From: an uncultured Lachnospiraceae bacterium
GTDB lineage: Bacteria; Bacillota; Clostridia; Lachnospirales; Lachnospiraceae
NCBI GenBank assembly: GCA_910584205.1
Contig: CAJUAA010000037.1
Span: 1 to 42,446, forward strand
DNA length: 42,446 bases
Direction: 5' to 3'
The notes beneath the pieces were generated by a model that searched no databases, was not told the origin of the DNA, and saw nothing but the letters and a program-made list of their open reading frames with translations. This document shows, piece by piece, positions 1 through 7,970 of the stretch (the stretch's first letter is position 1; each line of letters begins with the position of its first letter). The position numbers and the translations under genes are program-made.

Positions 1-80
1 ATTAACCTCCGGTAATCAATCCGTAAAGAGATGAACATTAACGAGTGGGAAGTTGCTATAGCTTCGTATTCCGGGCTTAG

Positions 81-122
81 AAAAAGCCGTCACTTTTCAA
101 TTTTTGAAGTGGCGGTTTTTTC
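81..122 (+). terminator. Rho-independent terminator, possibly bidirectional
   Basis: An A-run and GCCGTCACTT arm (81-95) pair imperfectly with AAGTGGCGG (107-115), followed by six Ts. It would end a gene lying left of the window. No coding sequence in 1-220 is convincing; the rest of that stretch is this hairpin and an AT-rich promoter approach. Confidence 0.7.
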
Positions 123-221
123 TATGTGTCCCCGGCGAGATCACCCTGGAAGAAGCCAACTGGCAATTATGGAGTGGCATTGTTTAAAATGATCATTTTT
201 TTGAAGAAAATAATATTTTTG

Positions 222-250
222 TTGACAGGATTCACAATATAGTATATATT
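222..250 (+). promoter_or_regulatory. Vegetative (sigma-A type) promoter of the first sugar locus
   Basis: TTGACA at 222-227, a 17-nt spacer and TATATT at 245-250. It lies about 50 nt upstream of the first dehydrogenase start in very AT-rich DNA, so it probably drives the dehydrogenase and the ABC genes behind it. Confidence 0.8.
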
Positions 251-256
251 TATAAT

Positions 257-273
257 ATATTATTAAATAATAT
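257..273. promoter_or_regulatory. Palindromic operator candidate just downstream of the -10 box
   Basis: Perfect 8-bp arms ATATTATT and AATAATAT surround one central A. The palindrome covers the expected transcription start, where a bound repressor would block initiation. The ROK-family regulator encoded at 4817 is an obvious candidate binder, but that is inference; AT-rich DNA also gives chance palindromes. Confidence 0.45.
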
Positions 274-300
274 TTAAAATAATAATTAAAAAAGGAGATG

Positions 301-1344
301 ATGGCAGTGGCAAAGAAAATGTTTCAGACGATTTATGGGAGGAATCTTGTAGGTGAACTGAAGAATATTGTGCAGAGACCCTATCTGGTCGTGACCATGG
401 AGGATCTTTGGGACAAGTTCAAAGGGGAATTTGACGAGGACTGTGTCGTTCATTTTGTAAAGACGCTGGAGTATGAGGAGATCTTGAAGGAGATCGAGAC
501 GCTTCCGGCATTCGAGTCTGTGATTGGCATGGGCGGCGGGCAGGCGGTGGATTTTGCGAAAACCGTATCCTGGCGGACCCATAAACCGCTTTATCAGGTT
601 CCGACTTCGATTGCCACGAATGCGGTGTTCGGGCATCGTGCCGGGCTCAGGTTCCAGAATATTGTAAGGTATGTAGGATATACGGAGCCGGTTGCCGTTT
701 ATGTGGACTATGATGTGATTCAGAATGGGCCGAAGCAGCTGAACCGAAGCGGCGTGTGCGATGTCTTCTGCTATCATAATTCCATGTTCGACTGGAAATA
801 CGCGGCGGATACCGGACACGGAGAGGCGAAATGGCCGTACGACCAGGAGATGGTGGATGAGGTTCATGCAGTATATCAGTCGGTAGTGGATGGGATTGAC
901 GAGATTTACAAACTGAGCGAGAAAGGAATCCGTATCCTGACGGAAGGCCTTCGCTGGGGCGGCGCCGCGTTCCACAATAACGGCTGGAATCCGCGTCCGA
1001 TCGAAGGAAGCGACCATTTTCTGTTCTATACATTGGAGTATATGACGAAGAAGAAGTTCATTCACGGTCAGCCGGTCTGCCTGGGCATCTTCGTGGGCTC
1101 CGCCATGGCGGACAATGATCCGGACGGGATACTTGACCTGATTTACCGGGCGGGAGTTGAGATCCGGCCGGAAGCCATGGGAATTACCTGGGATGACGTG
1201 TTCGCAGCCATTAAATATGAAAAGGAATTTCTGGAGAGCCATGATTACTGGTATACGATCGTCAACGATTTTAAGGTGACAGATGAATTCTGCCGGATGA
1301 TCAAAGATAAGATTATCGCCAAATACGGTGCATGGGAAAAGTAA
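301..1344 (+). CDS. Iron-type alcohol / glycerol-1-phosphate dehydrogenase-like protein
   Basis: Predicted NAD(P)-dependent dehydrogenase of the iron-containing alcohol dehydrogenase superfamily, closest in layout to the AraM/glycerol-1-phosphate dehydrogenase branch. Numbering from an ATG at 298, the nucleotide-binding motif GMGGGQAVDFAK is at 77-88, and likely metal ligands are D155, H240 and H256. Length (about 347 residues) fits the family. The AGGAG at 293-297 touches the ATG at 298, so the ATG at 301 or the GTG at 307 (9 nt away) is more likely the real start; 301 is used here. It is the first gene of a sugar-uptake operon, ahead of an ABC binding protein, which suggests oxidation or reduction of the imported polyol, ketose or its phosphate. 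The substrate cannot be read from sequence. Confidence 0.85.
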   Translation: MAVAKKMFQTIYGRNLVGELKNIVQRPYLVVTMEDLWDKFKGEFDEDCVVHFVKTLEYEEILKEIETLPAFESVIGMGGGQAVDFAKTVSWRTHKPLYQVPTSIATNAVFGHRAGLRFQNIVRYVGYTEPVAVYVDYDVIQNGPKQLNRSGVCDVFCYHNSMFDWKYAADTGHGEAKWPYDQEMVDEVHAVYQSVVDGIDEIYKLSEKGIRILTEGLRWGGAAFHNNGWNPRPIEGSDHFLFYTLEYMTKKKFIHGQPVCLGIFVGSAMADNDPDGILDLIYRAGVEIRPEAMGITWDDVFAAIKYEKEFLESHDYWYTIVNDFKVTDEFCRMIKDKIIAKYGAWEK

Positions 1345-1374
1345 AGCGGATAAGCAGATTGGGAGGTATCATTC

Positions 1375-2814
1375 ATGAAAGGGAAGAAAATCATTGCATT
1401 GTTGTTAACAGGTTCCATGCTGACAATGACGGCCTGCGGTTCCGGGGGCTCCAGCCAGCCAGGCAGTTCCGCCGGAGGGGGCGGCGATACGGCCGGGGAG
1501 AGCAGCCAGGAGTCTGCAGGAACCGCGGAGGGGGCGAAGCGTTTCGAGGGGACGACGCTTTACATGATCGCGGAACAGCAGACCCCGACGGAATCTCTGA
1601 AAAAGCAGCTGGACAGCTTTAAAGAGCTGACGGGAATTACAGTGGAACTTGAAATGGCTCCTTATGACGACGTGATTCAGAAGGAGACACTGGCTTTCGA
1701 AAGCGGTTCCGGAGCGTATGACATTGTGGCGGCGCCCTATCAGTTCCTGGGAAATATGGTGGAGAACGAATACATTCAGCCGATTGAACCTTTTATGACG
1801 GATGAATCGCTGGCCGTCATAGACGGTTATGACGAATCCGATCTGATCAAAGGGATGTGGGACGCTTCCGGCAACTGGGAAGGGACGCTCTACGGCGTGC
1901 CGGCCAACTCCTGCATTATGTATTTTGCATATCGGCAGGACCTCTTTGAAAACGAGGAGGAGAAAGCCGCTTTTAAGGAAGCGTACGGCTATGATCTGGC
2001 GGTTCCCACGGACTGGGATACGTATATGGATATTGCAGAGTTCTTTACCCGTCCTTCCGGCTCTGCGCTTGCAGGAGAGACGCTGAATAAAGATTTTTAC
2101 GGCGTGTCCATGATGGGAAAGAGGCACAACGCCGTTACCTGTGAATGGATGAATTATATGTGGTCGTTCGGAGGCGGTATCTTTGACGAAGAGGGGAATA
2201 TCGCGGTCAACAGCGATCAGTCCGTCGAGGCGCTCCAGTATTTTCTGGACCTGAGCAAATATGCGCCTCCCGGAGTGACCTCCAAGACCTGGGATGAGCA
2301 GACGACGGAACTGCAGCAGGGAATTGCGGCTATGGCGATTCAGTTCAATGACTGCTCGCCGGCACTGGAAGATGAGAGCGCTTCGCTGGTTGCAGGGAAG
2401 ATGGGATATGGAGCGATACCGGTGGGAGAGCAGCCGGCGGCTCATTATGGAGCATGGGGATACTATATTCCGGCTGATTCCCAGAATCCGGAAGCGGCGT
2501 GGGTGTTCCTGCAGTGGTTTAATACGCCCGACGTGCAGAAAACGATCGCGCTTGACGGCGGATTCCCGAATCTTCAGTCGGTATATGAGGACAGCGACCT
2601 GATGGAGATTCCGTACTGGAAGGCAAGTATGGATGCTTATGAGATCAGTACGACGCGTCCGAGGATTCCGGAGTGGAATACGATGGATGAGGCTTTGATG
2701 CTGCAGCTTTCCAATACGCTGGCAGGAGAATGTACACCGAAAGAGGCGTTGGATAACGCTGCTGCCGAGTTTGAGAAAGCACTGGAAGGCAAACTGCCGG
2801 TTACATATCAATAA
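1375..2814 (+). CDS. Family-1 sugar ABC transporter substrate-binding lipoprotein
   Basis: Extracellular solute-binding protein of the MalE/UgpB class (479 residues), anchored outside the membrane and delivering a carbohydrate to the two permeases downstream. The signal peptide MKGKKIIALLLTGS ends in a lipobox with C21, followed by a Gly/Ser/Glu-rich linker to about residue 53. The mature part begins LYMIAEQQTPTESLKKQL and has the family-1 pattern (TGITVELE, GAYDIVAAPY, and late W/F-rich motifs such as PEAAWVFLQWF). A good GGGAGGT site precedes the ATG. It lies 30 bp after the dehydrogenase and is separated from the permeases by a strong hairpin and terminator at 2860-2940. The ligand is unknown. 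Confidence 0.92.
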   Translation: MKGKKIIALLLTGSMLTMTACGSGGSSQPGSSAGGGGDTAGESSQESAGTAEGAKRFEGTTLYMIAEQQTPTESLKKQLDSFKELTGITVELEMAPYDDVIQKETLAFESGSGAYDIVAAPYQFLGNMVENEYIQPIEPFMTDESLAVIDGYDESDLIKGMWDASGNWEGTLYGVPANSCIMYFAYRQDLFENEEEKAAFKEAYGYDLAVPTDWDTYMDIAEFFTRPSGSALAGETLNKDFYGVSMMGKRHNAVTCEWMNYMWSFGGGIFDEEGNIAVNSDQSVEALQYFLDLSKYAPPGVTSKTWDEQTTELQQGIAAMAIQFNDCSPALEDESASLVAGKMGYGAIPVGEQPAAHYGAWGYYIPADSQNPEAAWVFLQWFNTPDVQKTIALDGGFPNLQSVYEDSDLMEIPYWKASMDAYEISTTRPRIPEWNTMDEALMLQLSNTLAGECTPKEALDNAAAEFEKALEGKLPVTYQ

Positions 2815-2849
2815 ACAGAGCGGGGAAGACAAGCCTCTGCCCGCGGCAT

Positions 2850-2902
2850 GGGCCTGTGCACCGCTTCGGCGGTAAAAATCCCTCATGCACGGGCCTGTGC
2901 AT
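2850..2902 (+). repeat. Intercistronic hairpins and an 11-bp direct repeat
   Basis: GGGCCTGTGCA occurs at 2850-2860 and again at 2891-2901. Between them ACCGC-TTCG-GCGGT (2860-2873) forms a C(UUCG)G tetraloop hairpin, and ATGCAC/GTGCAT (2885-2902) forms a second hairpin. These lie behind the binding-protein gene and would protect its mRNA from 3' decay (inference). Confidence 0.6.
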
Positions 2903-2905
2903 CAT

Positions 2906-2940
2906 AAAAAGGGATGGGGAGATATCCCTGTCCCTTTTTT
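2906..2940 (+). terminator. Internal terminator between binding protein and permeases
   Basis: AAAAAGGGA (2906-2914) pairs with TCCCTTTTTT (2931-2940), with an inner GGGA/TCCC pairing and a six-T tail. It lies only 23 nt before the permease start, so partial read-through would give far more binding protein than permease, a common arrangement in binding-protein ABC operons. Confidence 0.8.
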
Positions 2941-2963
2941 ACCCAAGGAAGGATGTGTAAAGG

Positions 2964-3848
2964 TTGCGCAAGAAAAAATTATCAAATTACAGTTTACTGG
3001 CAGTACAGTTTCATCTTCCTGCGTTTCTGGCATTGACACTGATTACGCTGGTTCCGCTTCTGTATACATTCAGACTGAGCTTTTATGATTATAAGCTGTC
3101 GGAAAAAGGCAGTAAGGACGTATTTGTCGGCCTGCAGAATTATGTTACCCTGTTTCAGGATGAGCAGTTTCTGAATTCCTTATTCCGGACGTTTGTATTC
3201 ATGGTCTGCGCGGTTGCCCTGGAAGTGATCATCGGCATTCTTCTGGCACTGGCACTGAACGCGATACCGAAGGTGAAACGGCTGTTCACGTCTATGATTC
3301 TGATTCCCATGATGGTGGCGCCGCTGGTGATCGGCCTGATGTTTAATTTCTTTATCAATCCGCAGTTCGGCCTTTATGTGTGGCTGGTCAATACGCTGCA
3401 TCTGCCGCTTCCTACCGTACTTACATCGGATTCTTTGACCGCCATGACAGTCGTGATTCTCATGGACGTGTGGGAATGGGCGCCTTATCTGGGACTGGTG
3501 TTTCTGGCAGGGCTGCAGTCCATATCCGGTGAATATTATGAAGCGGCCATGGTGGACGGAGCTTCCGACCGGCAGATTTTCAGACATATTACGCTGCCCC
3601 TTATGAAACCGGTGCTGACGGTGGGGATCCTGCTGCGGGCTATGGAAGCGTTCAAAGAGTTTGACAAACCATATGTCCTGACCGGAGGGGGACCGGGCAA
3701 TGCGACGGAAGTAATCGACCTGTATACGTATCGTCAGGCGTTTGTGTCTTTTAAATTCAGTTACGCGGCGGCAATCTGTGTTGTGCTCTTTCTGATTCTG
3801 ATCTGCTGCGGTATCATTTACCAGAGAGTGACCATGGAGAAGGAGTGA
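2964..3848 (+). CDS. Sugar ABC transporter permease, MalF/UgpA type
   Basis: Inner-membrane component of a CUT1-type carbohydrate importer (294 residues, about six membrane helices). The first helix covers roughly residues 14-36. The cytoplasmic EAA loop that contacts the ATPase is clear late in the protein (EYYEAAMVDGASDRQIFRH, around 191-209). The start is a TTG at 2964 after AAGGAAGG, because no ATG gives the expected basic N-terminus (MRKKKLSNYSL). It is followed after 6 nt by the partner permease. No ATP-binding subunit is encoded nearby, so a shared MsmX/UgpC-type ATPase elsewhere is presumably used. Confidence 0.92.
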   Translation: MRKKKLSNYSLLAVQFHLPAFLALTLITLVPLLYTFRLSFYDYKLSEKGSKDVFVGLQNYVTLFQDEQFLNSLFRTFVFMVCAVALEVIIGILLALALNAIPKVKRLFTSMILIPMMVAPLVIGLMFNFFINPQFGLYVWLVNTLHLPLPTVLTSDSLTAMTVVILMDVWEWAPYLGLVFLAGLQSISGEYYEAAMVDGASDRQIFRHITLPLMKPVLTVGILLRAMEAFKEFDKPYVLTGGGPGNATEVIDLYTYRQAFVSFKFSYAAAICVVLFLILICCGIIYQRVTMEKE

Positions 3849-3854
3849 GGGAAT

Positions 3855-4679
3855 ATGAATAAGAAAAGAAAAACAAAATACGCGCTGATCTATCTTGCTC
3901 TGACTGCTTTTATTGTGATAACGCTGCTCCCCTATTTCTGGCTGGTCATTACATCTTTCAAGACAAGAGTGGACGCGTTCGCCATTCCTCCGAAAATTTT
4001 CTTTGAAGCTACGCTGGATAATTACAGGGAAGCGTTCCTGGAGAAAGGGATGCTGCAGAATCTGAAAAACAGCGTGATTGTCATGCTGGCAACGGTGGCG
4101 GTCAGCCTGGCTCTGGGACTTCCTTCTGCTTTCGCTTTTTCCAGATTTCCCACAAGAGGAGACCAGGTCCTGCTGAATTATCTTCTGGGAACCAGATTTA
4201 CGCCGTTCGTGGTGCTGGCCCTGCCTCTGTATCTGATGATGAGCCAGATCGGACTGCTGAATACCTATACGGGAATCATTATCGCCCATGTGGCGTTCAA
4301 TCTGCCTTTTGTCATATGGATGATGCGGGGGTTCTTTGACGCGATACCAAAAGAGATCGACGAGGCGGCGCGTATGGAAGGCTTAAGCTGGTTTCAGATT
4401 TTCATGGTGATCGATATTCCGCTTGGAAAGAGCGGACTGGCGGCGACTGCGGTCTTCTGCGCGATTAATTCCTGGAATGAATTTCTTATGGCGCTGATTC
4501 TGACCGGCCGCAGTACGGTGACGATGCCGGTGGCGGTTCCGGGACTCATGACTCCGCAGGGAACGCTGTGGGGGCAGATCGCGGCGGTGGGAACCGTGAT
4601 TACGATTCCGGTGCTTGTCTTTGCGATTCTGGTACAGAAGCATATGGTTGCGGGTATGACCATGGGTGCAGTGAAATAA
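3855..4679 (+). CDS. Sugar ABC transporter permease, MalG/UgpE type
   Basis: Second permease of the same CUT1 importer (274 residues). Basic N-terminus (MNKKRKTKYAL), first helix about 10-30 ending in LLPYFWLVITSFK, which is typical of MalG-type subunits. The EAA loop reads KEIDEAARMEGLSWFQIF, with a C-terminal helix near 245-265. RBS AAGGAG lies about 10 nt before the ATG. It closes the transport part of the operon. The next gene starts after a 137-nt gap that holds its own promoter. Confidence 0.92.
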   Translation: MNKKRKTKYALIYLALTAFIVITLLPYFWLVITSFKTRVDAFAIPPKIFFEATLDNYREAFLEKGMLQNLKNSVIVMLATVAVSLALGLPSAFAFSRFPTRGDQVLLNYLLGTRFTPFVVLALPLYLMMSQIGLLNTYTGIIIAHVAFNLPFVIWMMRGFFDAIPKEIDEAARMEGLSWFQIFMVIDIPLGKSGLAATAVFCAINSWNEFLMALILTGRSTVTMPVAVPGLMTPQGTLWGQIAAVGTVITIPVLVFAILVQKHMVAGMTMGAVK

Positions 4680-4743
4680 AGCGGATGCGGACCGGGCGAT
4701 GGATGTGATTCGCGGCTCTTTCGATGCATGACCTGGATAAATA

Positions 4744-4752
4744 TGGTATAAT
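4744..4752 (+). promoter_or_regulatory. Extended -10 promoter of the ROK regulator
   Basis: TGGTATAAT is a perfect extended -10 (TGn plus TATAAT). No good -35 is visible at 17 nt, which extended -10 promoters tolerate. Transcription would start near 4759. Confidence 0.65.
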
Positions 4753-4760
4753 GTGGAAAG

Positions 4761-4788
4761 ACATTGTACCGGCAACGGTATCACATGT
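4761..4788. promoter_or_regulatory. Operator-like inverted repeat over the ROK regulator start site
   Basis: TACCG-gcaa-CGGTA (4767-4780) is a perfect core inside a longer imperfect dyad beginning ACAT and ending ATGT. It lies right at or after the predicted start of transcription, as expected for autorepression. Its sequence differs from the AT-rich palindrome at 257-273, so the two may bind different proteins. Confidence 0.45.
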
Positions 4789-4816
4789 TGTAGATTGAAC
4801 AAAAGGTGGCAGTGTG

Positions 4817-5998
4817 ATGAGTGAAAAAAAACAGATGGCGAAAGAGTTGTTGACGGTAAATGATATTCGCTTTCATAACAAGGTGAATATACTGACGGAT
4901 ATTGTAAAGTCCAGCGATGTGACGAGAAATGAACTGGCTCTGCGCAATCAGATCAGTATCATGACCGTAAAGCACATTGTGGACGAACTTCTGCAAAACG
5001 GGCTGATAGAAGAACGTACGTTCAGAGCGGCGGTGGGCAGGAAACCGATGGCTTTGAACCTGGCTGAATATTACGGGAATATTGTATGCATTAACCTGAC
5101 CTGTTTCGGGGAGATCAGTTATATTATCTACAGCCTGAAGCAGTGCGTGCTGGAACAGAAAAAGATTGTGTTCAGGGCAGATCCGAAAGCTTATCAGGAA
5201 CATCTGTGCGACGCAATGGAACAGATCAAAAACAGCCTTGGAAAACTGACTACAAGGACTGTGGGAATCGCAGTTTTTGTTCCCAGCGCGTACTATGAAG
5301 AACAGGACATCCTGAATCCGGACCTGATTACAGAACTGAAGGGTCTGCATATTAAAAAACTGTTTGTGGATGTATTCGGGCTTGAAAATGTTCTGGTGAT
5401 TCACGACACTTACGCTGCGGCCATGTCTGAATATGAGAACATGGATTCGAACCATGACAGTCAGTTTTATTTATACTGCGGAGACGGCGTCGGAGGCTGT
5501 TTTATCCACAAGGGAAACGCGGTGTACGGAGACGACCTGGTGGCGGGAGAAGTAGGGAAGATGATCCTTGCGTATGATAAAAAGCGGAAAAAGACGGAGA
5601 CGCTGGAGGAGCGGTTATCCGTTCCGGGAATCATGAAGCGGATTCGGGAAGGGTTTCCGGATATGGAATTTGAGGCGGCGCTGGATGCATACGAGCAGGG
5701 AGAAATAACGATCAGGGAGATCTTTGACGATGCGCTGGATACGATTGCCCGGGTTTTGTATAATCTGATATGGGTTTACAACCCTACGAGGATTGTGATC
5801 GACAGCTGTTATAAGAAATACGGAAGCCTGATTAAGGAACATGCAGAACGGTTTTTTGAAGAATTCCAAAACAGCGACATATCGGTTCGCGTGCAGTTTA
5901 CAGAGGCGCAGTATGATGAATACCATATGATGCGGGGATGTATGAACCTGGTCCTGAAGAAATGGATTGAGCAGGCAGTGATGTTTTCTGCATGCTGA
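4817..5998 (+). CDS. ROK-family transcriptional regulator (XylR/NagC type), degenerate kinase fold
   Basis: Predicted DNA-binding regulator of the neighbouring sugar genes (393 residues). A winged helix-turn-helix lies at about 34-67 (TRNELALRNQISIMTVKHIV). The rest matches the ROK fold, with the late glycine motif CGDGVGGCFIHKGNAVYGDD and AGEVGKM. Two usual ROK marks are missing: the N-terminal DxGGT phosphate loop (here INLTCFGEISYII) and the CxCGxxGCxE zinc site. It is therefore a ligand-sensing protein rather than an enzyme. The start is ATG 4817, 7 nt after AAAGGTGG; a GTG directly before it is less well spaced. The adjacent gene encodes a true ROK kinase. Confidence 0.85.
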   Translation: MSEKKQMAKELLTVNDIRFHNKVNILTDIVKSSDVTRNELALRNQISIMTVKHIVDELLQNGLIEERTFRAAVGRKPMALNLAEYYGNIVCINLTCFGEISYIIYSLKQCVLEQKKIVFRADPKAYQEHLCDAMEQIKNSLGKLTTRTVGIAVFVPSAYYEEQDILNPDLITELKGLHIKKLFVDVFGLENVLVIHDTYAAAMSEYENMDSNHDSQFYLYCGDGVGGCFIHKGNAVYGDDLVAGEVGKMILAYDKKRKKTETLEERLSVPGIMKRIREGFPDMEFEAALDAYEQGEITIREIFDDALDTIARVLYNLIWVYNPTRIVIDSCYKKYGSLIKEHAERFFEEFQNSDISVRVQFTEAQYDEYHMMRGCMNLVLKKWIEQAVMFSAC

Positions 5999-6039
5999 TC
6001 TGGAGATGGTTTGTCCTTTGCTGAAAGAGAGGGAAGGAG

Positions 6040-6963
6040 TTGGATGGCATAATTATAGGAATTGACCTTGGAGGAACGAATCTTCGGATTGGAGCCGTGC
6101 AGGAGGACCGCAGAGTGCGGGCGAGCCGGATTATCGACAGTCTTGTGATAGCCCGGGCAGAGGATCCTCTGGAAAAACTGGAGAACGTGATCCGGGATTT
6201 CATCCGCGGAAACGGAATCGGGAAGATCGATGCGGTATCCATTGGCGTCCCGTCTTCTGTGGCGAACGATAAAGAGACGGTTATCTGTACGACCAATCTG
6301 CGCAATGACCGGGGAGAAGCGGTTTTTCAAAATGTCAATATGGCGTCCTGGCTTCGCCGGAGACTGCAGGTGCCCGTCTTTGTCAATAACGACACCAAAA
6401 ATATTCTGCTGTATGATGTGTACGCCAACGGCCTTCTGCAGGAGGATGTGGTCGTCGGCATTTACATAGGAACAGGCGTAGGAGCCTCGGTTCTGATCAG
6501 AGGCGAAAGCCTGGACGGAGCCAATGGGGCGGCTCTGGACATGGGCCATATCCCGTATTATGGAGGGAAGGAAAGGTGCAGCTGCGGCAAATGGGGATGC
6601 TGTGAGTGTTATGCGTCTGGATGGAAGCTGCAGAAGATCCGGTCGGCGTTTTACCCGGATGATGAGATCGGGGATTTGTTTCTGAAACATGGAGAGGAAA
6701 AGCCTCTGCGGGAGCTGGTGCGCTCCTGTGCCCACGTCTTTGCCGTGATGGCGACTGTTTTCAATCCCAATACCGTGATCGCCGGCGGCGGTGTGATCGA
6801 GATGAAAGGGTTTCCGCGGGAAGAATTTGAACGTCAGGTAAACAGAAATACAGGGCTTGATGTGATGAGTTACGGGTTCCGCTACGTGTATTCGGAGCCC
6901 CTGGCGGAGAAAGGCGTGATCGGAGCAGCCGTATTCGCGTCACAGAGGCTGACGCTTATATAA
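6040..6963 (+). CDS. ROK-family sugar kinase (glucokinase/allose kinase-like)
   Basis: ATP-dependent sugar kinase, likely phosphorylating the sugar imported by the upstream ABC system. Phosphate loop DLGGT at 9-13, sugar-binding NND at 116-118 and GH at 169-170, and the zinc motif with C180, C182, C187 and E189. Length 307 is normal. The start is unusual: TTG at 6040 directly abuts AAGGAG (6034-6039), and the ATG at 6044 is out of frame and stops after two codons. The real start may be the TTG, or an ATA or ATT a few codons on. The specific sugar (allose, mannose, glucose or other) cannot be assigned. Confidence 0.88.
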   Translation: MDGIIIGIDLGGTNLRIGAVQEDRRVRASRIIDSLVIARAEDPLEKLENVIRDFIRGNGIGKIDAVSIGVPSSVANDKETVICTTNLRNDRGEAVFQNVNMASWLRRRLQVPVFVNNDTKNILLYDVYANGLLQEDVVVGIYIGTGVGASVLIRGESLDGANGAALDMGHIPYYGGKERCSCGKWGCCECYASGWKLQKIRSAFYPDDEIGDLFLKHGEEKPLRELVRSCAHVFAVMATVFNPNTVIAGGGVIEMKGFPREEFERQVNRNTGLDVMSYGFRYVYSEPLAEKGVIGAAVFASQRLTLI

Positions 6964-6971
6964 GGGGAACG

Positions 6972-6992
6972 GAGCAGGCTTTCAGCCTGCTC
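6972..6992. terminator. Hairpin terminator between converging genes
   Basis: GAGCAGGCT and AGCCTGCTC are perfect 9-bp arms around TTC. It separates the ROK kinase (plus) from the SDR gene (minus). The downstream T content (TGTTGTC) is weak, so efficiency is uncertain. Confidence 0.6.
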
Positions 6993-7013
6993 TGTTGTCA
7001 TCCTGGCCGCTTC

Positions 7014-7808
7014 TCAGGTGAAATCCAGTCCCCCGTTGACATTGATGAGCTGTCCGGTGACGTAGGAACCGCTCTCGGAGGCCAGCCAGGCGATGGCGCC
7101 GGCAGAGTCGGCCCCGGTGCCCAGGCGCCCCAGTGGGATGCCCGGAAGCTCGCGTTTGGCCAGTTCTTCAAAGCTTACGCCGGTCTCGGCCGCTTCTTTG
7201 CGCAGATAGGCCCAGTGCATCTCGGTGGCCGCCAGAGCGGGGCAGACAGCATTGACGGTCACGCCGTAGGGCGCCATCTCCAGCGCCAGCGCCTGGGTGA
7301 GCGTGTGGATCGCCGCCTTGGAAGCGCCGTAGAGGCCGGACTTCGCATGGCCGACTTTTCCGTAAAAGGAGCCGGTGTTGACGATGGTGCCGAACCGCTG
7401 TTTTTTCATCTGGACGGCGGCGTATTTACAGCAGAACATGGTGCCCTTGAGATTGACGCCGAAGACCCTGTCGATGACCTCCTCCGTTACATCGGAGATC
7501 TCCCATTCGCCGCCGTTGATGCCGGCGTTATTGTAAATAATATCCAGCCGGCCAAAGGTTTCCACTACCCGGTCGACCATGGAGCGGACCTGTTCTTCCC
7601 TGGAGATGTCTACGGTCAGTGCAAAGCCCCGGTTCTCCGGGTAACGGGCGTGAATATCTTCCCATGTTTTTTCTACTTCCGGCAGGACGTCCGCCAGAAC
7701 GACATGGACGCCTTCCGCAGCCAGCGCTTCCGCGCAGCCCTGTCCGATTCCACGGGCGGCGCCTGTGATGAGGGCGGTCTTACCTGCGATTTCTCTGAAT
7801 GCTGTCAT
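7014..7808 (-). CDS. Short-chain dehydrogenase/reductase (classical SDR)
   Basis: NAD(P)-dependent oxidoreductase of 264 residues. Cofactor motif TGAARGIG at 15-22, NNAG at 93-96, catalytic S147, Y160 and K164. D40 after the second strand (VVLAD) suggests NAD preference. The start is ATG 7808 behind AAAGGAG; the reading frame stays open upstream to 8039, but that part overlaps the DUF362 gene and contains the hairpin at 7855, so it is not coding. It ends the two-gene minus-strand unit with the DUF362 gene 130 bp upstream. Likely acts on a sugar, polyol or sugar acid; the substrate is not deducible. Confidence 0.92.
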   Translation of the reverse strand: MTAFREIAGKTALITGAARGIGQGCAEALAAEGVHVVLADVLPEVEKTWEDIHARYPENRGFALTVDISREEQVRSMVDRVVETFGRLDIIYNNAGINGGEWEISDVTEEVIDRVFGVNLKGTMFCCKYAAVQMKKQRFGTIVNTGSFYGKVGHAKSGLYGASKAAIHTLTQALALEMAPYGVTVNAVCPALAATEMHWAYLRKEAAETGVSFEELAKRELPGIPLGRLGTGADSAGAIAWLASESGSYVTGQLINVNGGLDFT

Positions 7809-7854
7809 AAAATCATTCTCCTTTTTCTGTATAAGATTTTTATTTAATATAGCA

Positions 7855-7875
7855 CCCCGCGGCTCTGCCGCGGGG
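7855..7875. terminator. Strong GC hairpin between DUF362 and SDR genes
   Basis: CCCCGCGGC-tct-GCCGCGGGG, perfect 9-bp arms. A CTTTTT run follows on the plus strand, but the genes run on the minus strand, where the following bases (TGCTATATT) are only modestly U-rich. It may be a weak terminator or an mRNA-stabilising hairpin. Confidence 0.5.
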
Positions 7876-7897
7876 CTTTTTGCCGTTGAGGGCGGTT

Positions 7898-7970
7898 CCG
7901 GCACCCGTCCGGCGGAATGAAGAGTCTGTGCGTCGGGTTCAGTCCCGGCACCCGTCCGGCGGAATGAAGA
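7898..7970. repeat. 26-bp direct repeat duplicating the DUF362 gene end
   Basis: Bases 7898-7923 are identical to 7945-7970 (26 of 26, beginning CCGGCACCCG and ending GAATGAAGA), offset by 47 bp. The right copy encodes the last residues of the DUF362 protein (FFIPPDGC region); the left copy lies just after its stop codon, out of frame. It looks like a small tandem duplication at the 3' end of the gene. Confidence 0.85.

Noticed and set aside
31..192. A 53-codon open frame on the plus strand
   Set aside because: It runs through the terminator hairpin at 81-122, has no ribosome site and no recognisable protein features.
1405..2886. 493-codon open frame on the minus strand
   Set aside because: Antisense to the lipoprotein gene and lacking any domain.
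4769..4786. Catabolite-repression (cre) site in the ROK regulator promoter
   Set aside because: Only part of the cre consensus matches; the dyad is better explained as a local operator.
301..6963. First locus as part of the large hydroxy-acid regulon
   Set aside because: It uses a different transporter class, has its own regulator and operators, and lacks the GATTTGATTT word.
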